Source: Rummeliibacillus sp963792445
Lineage (GTDB): Bacteria; Bacillota; Bacilli; Bacillales_A; Planococcaceae
Direction of reading: 5' to 3'
Assembly (NCBI GenBank): GCA_963792445.1
Contig: CAWBWO010000017.1
Span: 1 to 64,000, forward strand
DNA: 64,000 nucleotides
Below are positions 16,840-25,191 of this stretch, in pieces. The notes beneath the pieces are model-generated. The model made no database searches, had not been told where the DNA came from, and was given only the letters and a program-made list of their open reading frames with translations. Both the position numbers and the translations under genes were made by a program. Each line of letters opens with the position of its first letter. Positions within the stretch are counted from its first letter, which is position 1.

Positions 16840-16881
16840 AAAATCCCTGATCAATAAGTATTCATTGATCAGGGATTTTTC
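16840..16881 (+). terminator. rho-independent terminator after prpF-like gene
   Basis: AAATCCCTGATCAAT / ATTGATCAGGGATTT: a 15-bp perfect stem with an eight-base loop and T-run. Confidence 0.93.
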
Positions 16882-16907
16882 GTTTAATGTGCTTACAATA
16901 ATGGAAA

Positions 16908-17020
16908 CTACTCATTCACTATCATCATTCGTAATCCATTCAATGCCACAATTAATGTCGCACCCATATCAGACATGATGGCAATCCATAATGTTAGCCA
17001 ACCTAGGATAACTAAAAGAG
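16908..17020 (-). pseudogene. C-terminal remnant of a heavy-metal P1B-type ATPase (CadA/ZosA-like)
   Basis: On the minus strand, the bases up to a TAG at 16910-16908 encode LLVILGWLTLWIAIMSDMG followed by ATLIVALNGLRMMIVNE. The 'GWLTLWIA..SDMGAT..V.LNGLR' sequence is the hallmark last membrane helix and C-terminus of metal-exporting P-type ATPases. Nothing upstream continues the frame: it breaks at about 17020 into a palindromic stretch. It is a 3' scrap of a roughly 2-kb gene lost by deletion or insertion. Confidence 0.8.
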
Positions 17021-17090
17021 TGAGGTCGGGTGCTTCTAATCATGCACGAGTGATGCTAATCAAGAACCGGGAGCTCCTTATCACTCACTA
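17016..17090. other. palindromic stretch at the pseudogene breakpoint
   Basis: GAGTGAT (17048-17054) pairs with ATCACTC (17080-17086), and GTGC...GCAC forms a smaller hairpin at 17030-17046; AGAGTGAGG at 17018 repeats the first arm. It sits exactly where the ATPase remnant is broken, as a small mobile or recombination-derived element might. Confidence 0.4.
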
Positions 17091-17190
17091 GTAATCCTAT
17101 TCAAATTCCAATCCAAATATAAAAAAGAGGTTTGCCTATTATTCATACCTAATAAGCAAACTTCATTCAAAATTTAGAAATCCCGAATTT

Positions 17191-18006
17191 CTATTTAACA
17201 TGCAATTCAGCTACAACAATTTCAGGCCTATTATTTATACGAAATGTTGCCCCGCTATTTCCAAGTCCTCTGCTAATAATTTGTGTCATATCCCCTATTT
17301 GTTCCACCCCATCAATATGTGCAGGGAATAGGTTGAATTGATGATCGATTAGTCCACCAAGACCAGGGATTCGGATTTGCCCACCATGTGCATGACCATT
17401 GAATGTTAAGTCAACACCAGATTGTTCATATTCTTTATAAAATTCTGGTCGATGTGCAAGTAAAATTTGGAATTTCGATGGATCAGCTTGTTTCAACGCA
17501 TGATTTAGCATCTCTTTTGTTGATTTGCCACTCAGTGGATCGTCAATACCAACTATTTGAATTGCAGCTCCATTCTTCATGAATCTTTCAGCGCTGTTCG
17601 ATAAAACGTGAACACCCAGTTCGGTTAAACTTGTCTTAATATGATCGACATCATTAATCGCTACCTCATGATTGCCAATGATAAAATATACCGGCGCAAT
17701 TTTCACGAAGCCCCTTACTGCCTCTAGACTTCTTTCTAAGTCATAATTATAGCGATCAACCAAATCACCGGTTATCAAAATGATATCTGGCTTCTGCTCT
17801 TTTACCTTCCTAATAAGATATCTTTGCTTGTCACCGAATCGTGCATGGTGTAAATCCGAAATTTGGACAATTCGTAGACCATCCATTTTCTTGGGAAGCT
17901 TTTTTTCGACAATTGAATATTTTGTTAACTGTAGCCATTGTTGATTTATTATAAGAAAGCCTACAAATGCTCCAAATGCCATCAAAATTTTAATGAATTT
18001 TTTCAT
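17191..18006 (-). CDS. membrane-anchored metallophosphoesterase (YkuE-like)
   Basis: A 271-residue calcineurin-like phosphoesterase with an N-terminal signal-anchor helix (IKILMAFGAFVGFLII). Metal-binding motifs are complete: ISDLH (Asp51, His53), TGDLVDR (Asp81), GNHE (Asn112, His113), LLAHRPEF and NGHAHGGQI. B. subtilis YkuE is the model: a metal-dependent enzyme on the outer membrane face, possibly acting on cell-wall-linked phospho-compounds. It is monocistronic. Confidence 0.9.
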   Translation of the reverse strand: MKKFIKILMAFGAFVGFLIINQQWLQLTKYSIVEKKLPKKMDGLRIVQISDLHHARFGDKQRYLIRKVKEQKPDIILITGDLVDRYNYDLERSLEAVRGFVKIAPVYFIIGNHEVAINDVDHIKTSLTELGVHVLSNSAERFMKNGAAIQIVGIDDPLSGKSTKEMLNHALKQADPSKFQILLAHRPEFYKEYEQSGVDLTFNGHAHGGQIRIPGLGGLIDHQFNLFPAHIDGVEQIGDMTQIISRGLGNSGATFRINNRPEIVVAELHVK

Positions 18007-18361
18007 TTAGAATCATCCTTACTTCTTTGCCCATTAATGGTTAAAGACGTTCAGTTTAATAAAATGTTTCTCCCGCTAAGTTCTAAATGAATTCTATGCT
18101 TTCTTTCCACATTCGTCCAACATAGTGAATCTTCCTTGTACTATTATTCCAATCCCAATTTAGAATGCAGTAACTAAAATTATTTGCGAGCTCTCTTCAT
18201 CAATTTTAAGAAGTAAAAAGGAATTCAATTACAACTCGTCGCTTTGAGGATTTACATAAATTGAATCCTTAAACCTAAAATTATCTCTATTCAAAACTAC
18301 TAAAAAAATTAATTAAAATTGAAAAAGTTCCCTTTATGGGAACTTTTTTAACCTAAATTTT
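18007..18361. other. intergenic region with terminator
   Basis: No gene seen. A strong hairpin, AAAAAGTTCCC / GGGAACTTTTT at 18322-18350, follows the small membrane gene on the minus strand and could end transcription in both directions. A weaker dyad (GGAATTCAATT near 18220 and AATTGAATCC near 18260) has no obvious role. Confidence 0.6.
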
Positions 18362-18748
18362 TTATTTAGAAAACTGTGATTGACTTTCTTTTACATTTAG
18401 AATATTGATCACAAACATTATAACACCTACAACGACTAATATTGACCCGATAATCGTCCCAACCGTAAATGCTGCATTTTCTGTAAGAATCATGATAAAT
18501 AATGAAATTTGCATAATTGGCAATCCAATATTATGGAGCCAAAAATGCGTTTTCGCCAAACCTGTTTCTCCTGCACTTGGAAATATCGAATAAATTATAC
18601 CGAAAATTGCCATAGAAACCCAACCGAGCAGATTTAAATGTGCATGTACTGACGCAAAAGCAAAATTATGAATAATTCCCATTACAAGACCTAAACAAAC
18701 CGCAATCAAAAAATACACAACAGCAATTTTCAAAAAGCGTAAACCCAT
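18362..18748 (-). CDS. small haem-copper-oxidase-like membrane protein
   Basis: About 128 residues with four hydrophobic helices. The segment HNFAFASVHAHLNLLGWVSM resembles the first haem-ligand helix region of the NorB/CcoN (cytochrome oxidase subunit I) family, and small stand-alone proteins of this kind are common in Bacillales. It is far too short to be an oxidase; it may bind haem or be a fragment-like orphan. The ATG at 18748 is eight bases from GGGAGG, better placed than the ATG at 18754. Confidence 0.7.
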   Translation of the reverse strand: MGLRFLKIAVVYFLIAVCLGLVMGIIHNFAFASVHAHLNLLGWVSMAIFGIIYSIFPSAGETGLAKTHFWLHNIGLPIMQISLFIMILTENAAFTVGTIIGSILVVVGVIMFVINILNVKESQSQFSK

Positions 18749-18860
18749 GAACATACCTCCCTTTTTGTTTACACAGTATTTTCTTTCTAATTCAGGTGAG
18801 TCTATAAGTATATATGTCTACAATTGTGATTTATTCCACAAAAAATCTACAAAATAAAAG

Positions 18861-18885
18861 GCCGAAAAGTATATACTTTTCCGCC
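18861..18885 (-). terminator. terminator after pstA
   Basis: On the minus strand GGCGGAAAAGTATATACTTTTCGGCC forms an almost perfect palindrome and runs into TTTTATTTT. It closes the pst operon directly after pstA. Confidence 0.85.
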
Positions 18886-18896
18886 CTTAAAAAGTC

Positions 18897-19799
18897 TTAT
18901 TTTGAATGATGTGAACGAGTTTTAAATCGAGCATTTCGAATCCATATTGGAAGTCTAAGAACAAGACTTAAAAGTAATGTAATGAGCACTAATAAAGCAG
19001 ATGCTTTTTGAGCGATTTCAGGCGCATCCTCTACAAGGGCTTCCGATTGAACATACCATAACTGAACAGGCAACGTTCCACCTTGAGAAAGTGGATTCCA
19101 ATCCCACATATCTCCAGAGGTTCCGGTACCACCTACCAATAATATTAATGCTGATTCACCAAATGCACGGCAAGTTGCAAGACTTATGCCGCTAATAATT
19201 CCGGTCATTGCTGAAGGAATTACAACTTTCAAAATGGTTTGTGATTTGGTTGCACCCATTGCAAGTGAAGCCTCTCTTAACTCTTGATCTACCCCATTAA
19301 TTGCTTCTTCTGTTACGGAAGTAATGACAGGTAAATTTAATAGAGAAAGTGTAATTCCAGCGCCTAATATGGTTAAACCGATATCAAATATATCGACGAA
19401 CAATACATAACCAAATAAACCGAATACAATAGAAGGAACGGATGCTAAACTTTCCACACATGTTCTGATAAATTCCGTAAATTTATTGACCGGTGCATAC
19501 TCAGCCAAATAAATGCCAGACCCTACACCAATAGGAATTGAAATGATTAGTGAGATCAATAGGACATAGAATGAATTAAATAGAAATGGTCCAACCCCAC
19601 CGCCCTTTTCAATCTCATCTGGAAGATCGATTAAAAAAGAGGGGGTAATCTTAGGTAATCCTTTAGTTAAGATATACGCTAATAAACTTATAATTACGAT
19701 AAAGATGAGAAAAGTCACTGTCCATAAGAGAATGGTAAATAGTTTATCTTTCACACCATTTATACTCTTATATAATTTCGTTGGTAAAATTCTATTCAT
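18897..19799 (-). CDS. pstA: phosphate ABC transporter permease PstA
   Basis: A 300-residue permease with six membrane helices, PstA-type periplasmic region and EAA loop ELREASLAMGATKSQTILKVVIPSAMTGI. With PstC it forms the channel for high-affinity phosphate uptake. The ATG follows AAGGAG, three bases after pstC ends. Downstream there is a terminator instead of the usual pstB ATPase genes. Confidence 0.95.
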   Translation of the reverse strand: MNRILPTKLYKSINGVKDKLFTILLWTVTFLIFIVIISLLAYILTKGLPKITPSFLIDLPDEIEKGGGVGPFLFNSFYVLLISLIISIPIGVGSGIYLAEYAPVNKFTEFIRTCVESLASVPSIVFGLFGYVLFVDIFDIGLTILGAGITLSLLNLPVITSVTEEAINGVDQELREASLAMGATKSQTILKVVIPSAMTGIISGISLATCRAFGESALILLVGGTGTSGDMWDWNPLSQGGTLPVQLWYVQSEALVEDAPEIAQKASALLVLITLLLSLVLRLPIWIRNARFKTRSHHSK

Positions 19800-19802
19800 C
19801 TC

Positions 19803-20744
19803 TTATACTCCTTTGGCACGTAGCTTTCTTATAATAATTATTAGAACATTTGAAATGATCAATAGTAAAAATGCCATCATATATAGAGCATAATTCCATG
19901 TAGAATCGAATTCGACGTCTATGATTTGATTCACTATATTACTTGTTAATACTGCTGTTGGAGTTAATAAATCGGTAGCAAGTTGTGGCGTATTTCCAAT
20001 GACCATAACAACTGCCATTGTTTCTCCTATTGCTCTAGCCATACCTAGAATAATTGCCGTTAAAATACCTGAACGTGCATGGGGAATCACGACTCCAAAA
20101 ATAGTTTGCATACGAGTGGCACCTAATGCGTAACTTGCTTCTCTTAATTCAGGTGATACTGCACTGATGGCATCATCACTAATTCTTGAAATCGTCGGTA
20201 ACACCATAATTACTAATACAAGCGCAGCTGCTAATAACCCGTCACCCATCTCTGTCCCTGTTATTTTTCGGATAAAAGGGATCAATAAAGTCAAGCCTAG
20301 ATAACCATATACAATAGAAGGAATTCCGACTAATAAGTCTAATATAGGACGAAGTATTCTTTTCAGAAATTCAGGTGCAATTTCAGCAGTGAAGATTGCT
20401 ACTGCAATCGAAATGGGTGCAGCAAGCAAAAGCGTAATACCCGTTAATTCTAATGTTCCAATGATAAATGTGGCTGCTCCATATTTTTCTTCAAATGGTT
20501 CCCACGTTTTTGAGAAAAAGAATTCTTTAAAAGAGACATCGTGAAAAACTAATAATCCCGTACGTCCAATGAATACAATGATTGAAAGAAGGACAAGCCC
20601 CATAAATAAAACACTAAGTAGACAAAATAGTTTAAACAATCGATTATGTACATAGACTTTTGTTTGCACTACCTTGTCTCTATTGATGAACAGACCGTGT
20701 TCTTGCTGTTGAGGTTCCTGCAAATCATATTCTATTTTCTCCAT
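19803..20744 (-). CDS. pstC: phosphate ABC transporter permease PstC
   Basis: About 313 residues with six helices and the EAA loop ELREASYALGATRMQTIFGVVIPHARSG. The start at 20744 is chosen because GGAGG lies five bases before it, inside the codons of an alternative start at 20756. It is the middle gene of the pstS-pstC-pstA unit under the PhoP box at 23203-23256. Confidence 0.95.
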   Translation of the reverse strand: MEKIEYDLQEPQQQEHGLFINRDKVVQTKVYVHNRLFKLFCLLSVLFMGLVLLSIIVFIGRTGLLVFHDVSFKEFFFSKTWEPFEEKYGAATFIIGTLELTGITLLLAAPISIAVAIFTAEIAPEFLKRILRPILDLLVGIPSIVYGYLGLTLLIPFIRKITGTEMGDGLLAAALVLVIMVLPTISRISDDAISAVSPELREASYALGATRMQTIFGVVIPHARSGILTAIILGMARAIGETMAVVMVIGNTPQLATDLLTPTAVLTSNIVNQIIDVEFDSTWNYALYMMAFLLLIISNVLIIIIRKLRAKGV

Positions 20745-20816
20745 AAGATCCTCCATATATTAATATGATGCCAGCCTATAAGACTGACATCATGTACCAT
20801 TTTTGAAAGTACTAAA

Positions 20817-21677
20817 TTATTTCATTTTGTTGATTGGGATGAATTTTAATTTCTTTAAAGAACCATTTTGGAATTTGCTGCTTTGGATATATTTAATATA
20901 TTTTGCGTTAGATCCAGATGGGTTGCCTTTTGTTACTAAGTAACCATAACTCCAAACTTTGTATTTACCGTTGATTACATTAGTTGTAGTTGCAGCTACG
21001 CCATTGAAATTAACAGCTTTAATATTGCCTTTTACATATGCTAAATCGACATAACCAATTGCATTTGGATTAGATTGTACGTTTGTAACCATTTCGCCAC
21101 TCTTACCAACTTCTTTATAGTTACCTTTTGTCATGAAGCTTTTACCGCTTAAAGCTTTCATTTGATAGTTAACGCGTGTACCAGAACCGAATTTACGGTT
21201 TACTACTACGATTGCTGCATTTTTCCCGCCAACTTGTTTCCAGTTTGTGATTTTACCAGAGAAAATACCTTGTAGTTGAGAAGATGTTAAGTTTTTAACA
21301 GGGTTTGATTTGTTAACGATTGTTGCAAAAGGAATAACAGCGATTTTATGAGCTTTTAAACCTTTGAATGCTTTAAATCCTGGTACGTTTTTTGTAGCAT
21401 CCCAGTCAACTGCTCCAATAGTAGCAGAGCCTTTTAATACTGATTGTGGACCTGCAACTGATGAAGAACCTGAAACAGAGATTTTCACTTTTGGATTTGA
21501 TCTTTTGAATTCTTTTGCTGCTTGTTGTGTTACTGGTAGTAATGCTGTTGATCCTGCTACAACAATTTTATTTGATGAAGCTGCATTTGCATTTGAAGAA
21601 GCCACACCACCAACAGTCAAACTTAGTGCTGCTACTGTAGATAAAGCTGTAAGTGTAAGTTTTTTGAACATTTTCAT
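20817..21677 (-). CDS. pstS: phosphate-binding protein PstS, non-lipidated form
   Basis: A 286-residue phosphate-binding protein: VVAGSTALLPVTQQAAKEF phosphate loop, SGKITNWKQVGG and RKFGSGTRVNYQ. The signal peptide ends in an Ala-type cleavage site (NANA-AS) and contains no lipobox Cys, and no Cys occurs near it. Gram-positive PstS is normally a lipoprotein, so this one is predicted to be released or held by other contacts. It is exceptionally Lys-rich. AGGGG precedes the ATG; 17 bases separate it from the upstream propeller gene. Confidence 0.93.
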   Translation of the reverse strand: MKMFKKLTLTALSTVAALSLTVGGVASSNANAASSNKIVVAGSTALLPVTQQAAKEFKRSNPKVKISVSGSSSVAGPQSVLKGSATIGAVDWDATKNVPGFKAFKGLKAHKIAVIPFATIVNKSNPVKNLTSSQLQGIFSGKITNWKQVGGKNAAIVVVNRKFGSGTRVNYQMKALSGKSFMTKGNYKEVGKSGEMVTNVQSNPNAIGYVDLAYVKGNIKAVNFNGVAATTTNVINGKYKVWSYGYLVTKGNPSGSNAKYIKYIQSSKFQNGSLKKLKFIPINKMK

Positions 21678-21694
21678 TTTTATTTACCCCTTTA

Positions 21695-23113
21695 TTATTT
21701 AGTTAATAATTCAAATGAACCATTTTTTAAGACCAATACTTTATCACCATTTACTCCTGGTGTAGTAGCAATAATTGATTTATCATTTAAAGCTGAAAAA
21801 GATGTAAGTTTTAATTTTGAAGAAGCTACTTTTGTTAACTTTTTCGTAGATGTATTTACTTTATAAATGACAGATGTGCCATTACTTTCTGCTACTAAAA
21901 TTAAAACTTCTCCTTTTGGTGTTACATCTGCATAAACGATTTCCTTACTAGAAATAAGCGATGTAATGTTTTGATTTTGGTCAATCATTTTAAGCTCTGG
22001 GAAACTTTCATCATCGTCTTCCGCACTTAAAAATACGATATTTCCATTCGAAGTAAATGTAGGGAAAACTTTATTGTCAGTTGTATTTGTAAGAGCACCT
22101 GCAGTTGGAGTTGCTTCTGTTAGGTTTAAGCTATAGATTTGAGGTTCAGTTCCTGTTGTATCAATGTTATCAACTTCAGGATTTTCACCATCAGTAAAAG
22201 TAGTACTACCCTCTTTACCTACAGTATATAAAAGCTTTTTGCCATCTACAGATAGATGCAAATCTGCTTTGTAATTTAAACTATCAGAGAAAATTGTTTT
22301 AACAGTTCCATCTGCAACATTGATTGAACCGACTTTCTCGCTCTTATCACCTTGAAGGAAATAAACTGTTTTCCCATTATGAGACCAAACAAACTCAGAT
22401 TTAACCGAATCATCTTCTCCATTTAGTTTCTTTGTTTTTTTAGAAACTAAATCAACTAGATAGGCAAACCCATCTTCATCGGAATAAATAGCTTGTTTAC
22501 CATTTGGTGATACAACTAAACCTGAAGCATTAACTGTATATGTTACTTTTTTAGTCGTTGTATTAAGTAAAAGGCTTTTGCTATTTTCAGCATCTTCGTT
22601 TGAAACTAAAATGGTCGAACCATTTACCCATTGTGGATCAAATGTATCTCCACTTACTAAACCATTAGGGGCTAAAAATTTACCGTCAAAATCTCCACCT
22701 AATGCTTTAATGATTGTTGTTGGTTCAGCAAACAATTTTTTGCTAACTAATTTTGGTGCAACATTGATTTTAGTTTTTTTACCATTGATTACAACCGATG
22801 CAACATTCGCTTTAATCGTCACTTTAACTTGTTTTTTATTTACTTTTTTTGAAAGTTCATATGACTTTGTCTTGCTATTATACTTATAACTAGCTGACAA
22901 TAATTTAGATAATTGTTCTACAGAATATAGTTTGACCTTTTTCTGTCTAGTAATTGAAATTGCTTTTGATTTTCCATCAACTAAAACGGATCCCTTTTCT
23001 ACCTTTTGCTGCTGAACAGTTTTTGCATGTACATCATTTAATGCAATCGGTGTAATTGCAGATGAAGCTAAAACTGTCGATGCAATTAACAAACTTGAAA
23101 ATCCTTTTTTCAT
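21695..23113 (-). CDS. secreted protein: copper-amine-oxidase-N-like domain plus beta-propeller
   Basis: About 472 residues. Signal peptide MKKGFSSLLIASTVLASSA...VHAKT; then a 'GSVLVDGKSKAISI... VVINGKKTKINVAPKLVSKKLFAEP' region like the amine-oxidase N-terminal/stalk domain common on Bacillales surfaces; then repeated TolB/WD-like blades (FDPQWVNGSTILVSN, VSPNGKQAIYSDEDG, FVWSHNGKTVYFLQGD, LSVDGKKLLYTVG). ATG at 23113 has GGAGGATTTGG upstream; an in-frame start at 23182 has none. It is co-transcribed with pstS and lies directly behind a PhoP box. A role in phosphate-starvation at the surface is inferred; the ligand is unknown. Confidence 0.8.
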   Translation of the reverse strand: MKKGFSSLLIASTVLASSAITPIALNDVHAKTVQQQKVEKGSVLVDGKSKAISITRQKKVKLYSVEQLSKLLSASYKYNSKTKSYELSKKVNKKQVKVTIKANVASVVINGKKTKINVAPKLVSKKLFAEPTTIIKALGGDFDGKFLAPNGLVSGDTFDPQWVNGSTILVSNEDAENSKSLLLNTTTKKVTYTVNASGLVVSPNGKQAIYSDEDGFAYLVDLVSKKTKKLNGEDDSVKSEFVWSHNGKTVYFLQGDKSEKVGSINVADGTVKTIFSDSLNYKADLHLSVDGKKLLYTVGKEGSTTFTDGENPEVDNIDTTGTEPQIYSLNLTEATPTAGALTNTTDNKVFPTFTSNGNIVFLSAEDDDESFPELKMIDQNQNITSLISSKEIVYADVTPKGEVLILVAESNGTSVIYKVNTSTKKLTKVASSKLKLTSFSALNDKSIIATTPGVNGDKVLVLKNGSFELLTK

Positions 23114-23202
23114 TCCAAATCCTCCATTTAAAATCGCTCGATTTAAAGACCTACTACAAATTGCCTCCTTCCAAATGTGCATAATTGCTTATCCACAACG
23201 AT

Positions 23203-23256
23203 AGTATAAAGCCCATTTGTTAACCTTATTTACTAGATTTGTTAGAATATTATGTA
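23203..23256 (-). promoter_or_regulatory. PhoP box and promoter for the propeller-pstS-pstC-pstA operon
   Basis: Minus strand: four hexamers at exact 11-base steps, TACATA (23256-23251), CTAACA (23245-23240), AGTAAA (23234-23229) and TTAACA (23223-23218), then TATACT (23208-23203) as -10. The Bacillus PhoP consensus is TT(A/T/C)ACA repeated with five-base spacers. The site lies about 90 bases before the propeller gene's start, so the whole unit should be induced by phosphate limitation. Confidence 0.75.
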
Positions 23257-23414
23257 CTATTTGAAAATGATTATGAACAATTATTACTACTTCGTATAAT
23301 TCGAAAGTTTTATTTTCCAATAAAAAATTTCAGAAAAAGGCTATTATATCTAGTGAACTAAATAATATTTTCTGAATTTAAAAATCAAATAGTCAATTTT
23401 GAATATTCGTAAAG

Positions 23415-23431
23415 TTTACATTCCATTTACA
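23415..23431 (+). promoter_or_regulatory. TTTACA direct repeat, possible second PhoP site
   Basis: TTTACA (23415-23420), five bases, TTTACA (23426-23431): perfect spacing for a PhoP dimer site, oriented toward the LysM/GH18 gene at 23571. Only two hexamers match, so chance in an A/T-rich region is possible. Confidence 0.35.
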
Positions 23432-23570
23432 TTTACTGTATCTTGCACTTTATTAAATTTAAATATTATTAAATTTGTATTTTGGAATGAAAAAAATTGA
23501 TTTCTATGCATTTCTTTTTATTTTTTTACATATACATTCAGAATGAAAAATATTTTGGAAGGAGAATGTC

Positions 23571-24839
23571 TTGGAGATACATATCGTTAAAAGCGGAGAG
23601 ACACTCTGGCAAATTGCTAACCAATATCACGTGGATATCAATTCGATTATTGAAATAAATCAACTACCAAATCCTAATCAACTTGTTGTAGGCCAATCTT
23701 TGGTCATTCCAACACAAAATCAGGTTCATATAGTACAATATGGAGAAACTTTATGGCAAATCGCCAATCATTATGGTACAACAGTGCAAGCTATTGTAAG
23801 TGAAAATCAGTTACAGAATCAACAGATCATCTTTGCAGGAATGCATTTAGTTATTCCAAAACCAAAGATGCCACTTGAAGTGAATGCGTATACGTACCAA
23901 CCGCCACAAGAGGGTGCTGCTTCCATTAATGAGGTTGGAAATCTGCTCACGTACATGAGTCCTTTTGCTTACAAAGTAAAAGAGGATGCCACATTGGAAC
24001 CTTTTCAAGATGATTTAATGATAGAAGCCGCTAAATCCCACGGGGTTGTTCCAATGATGTCAATTACGAACTTTACTGCAACAGAACAAGGGTCAAATCT
24101 GGCACATAAAATCCTATCAGATCAAGTAATGCGTGAAAAAGTTCTCAACAATGTTTTAAAAGTAATGGATGCGAAAGGCTATAAGGGGTTAAATATCGAC
24201 TTTGAAGGTGTACTTGCAGCTGACCGAGAAAACTATAATACATTCCTTCAGCTCGCAGTTGACAAACTTCATCCAAAAGGCTATTTCGTCTCTACAGCAC
24301 TTGCACCAAAAACAAGTGCAACGCAAGGTGGGCTTTTATATGAAGCGCATGATTATCCTGCACATGGGAGAATAGCTGACTTTGTTATTTTAATGACGTA
24401 TGAATGGGGATACCGTTTAGGACCACCACAATCCATTTCACCAATCAACCAAATGCAAAGAGTTGTAGAATACGCCTTATCTGTCATGCCAGCAAACAAA
24501 ATATATTTGGGCTTCCAAATTTACGCAAGAGATTGGAAAATTCCACACGTTAAAGGCCAAGAAGCTGAAACCTTCAGCCCACAAGAAGCCATAAACCGTG
24601 CTGCAAAATATGGTGCAACTATTCAATATGATCAATTAACACAATCTCCACACTACCGCTATGTAGACGAAACCGGGCAACAGCACGAAGTATGGTTTGA
24701 AGACGCAAGAAGCGCCCAAGCGAAATTCGATTTAACTAAGAGATACAAACTTCGTGGGATTAGTTATTGGGCATTAGGTTTCCCTTATCCACAAAACTGG
24801 GCACTTCTAGGAGATAATTTTAATATTAAAAAATTTTAA
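23571..24839 (+). CDS. LysM-GH18 peptidoglycan hydrolase (YaaH/SleL-like spore cortex enzyme)
   Basis: A 422-residue protein: two LysM peptidoglycan-binding repeats (about residues 2-47 and 51-96, each with SGETLWQIA-type start) and a glycoside hydrolase family 18 domain (about 105-415). The catalytic motif is GLNIDFEG with Glu212 as the acid. There is no signal peptide, as expected for YaaH/SleL proteins deposited on the spore from the mother cell. These are N-acetylglucosaminidases that degrade cortex in germination. The start is TTG with GGAAGGAG seven bases before. A terminator at 24965 follows after about 125 bases. Confidence 0.9.
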   Translation: MEIHIVKSGETLWQIANQYHVDINSIIEINQLPNPNQLVVGQSLVIPTQNQVHIVQYGETLWQIANHYGTTVQAIVSENQLQNQQIIFAGMHLVIPKPKMPLEVNAYTYQPPQEGAASINEVGNLLTYMSPFAYKVKEDATLEPFQDDLMIEAAKSHGVVPMMSITNFTATEQGSNLAHKILSDQVMREKVLNNVLKVMDAKGYKGLNIDFEGVLAADRENYNTFLQLAVDKLHPKGYFVSTALAPKTSATQGGLLYEAHDYPAHGRIADFVILMTYEWGYRLGPPQSISPINQMQRVVEYALSVMPANKIYLGFQIYARDWKIPHVKGQEAETFSPQEAINRAAKYGATIQYDQLTQSPHYRYVDETGQQHEVWFEDARSAQAKFDLTKRYKLRGISYWALGFPYPQNWALLGDNFNIKKF

Positions 24840-24964
24840 TAACCTTTTAGATGTAAAGTTTGATATGTATATTTGAGGTTATTAGAATTGAAGGATTTGA
24901 ATGATTGTGGCGCATTCCACTACTCCACAAAAGCCGATTCGCGATTATAATATTAATAATAAGT

Positions 24965-24998
24965 CCATCGAAAAAAACACTATTTTTCGATGGTCCTT
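24965..24998 (+). terminator. rho-independent terminator
   Basis: CCATCGAAAAA / TTTTTCGATGG stem followed by CCTTTTTT. Confidence 0.88.
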
Positions 24999-25191
24999 TT
25001 TTATTTTTCCAGGAAAATTTCCTCAATGTAGGTATACTACCAACTCAACTTGTTCGCATTACATATAAATAGCTACAGTAAGACAAAATCCAACAACGGA
25101 GGGAGGAAAAAATTGCTAAAATCCACAGAATACTGTCCTAACAATTCAATTATTTACTATAAAAATATGCACGAAAGAAAGGTCGAATTAT

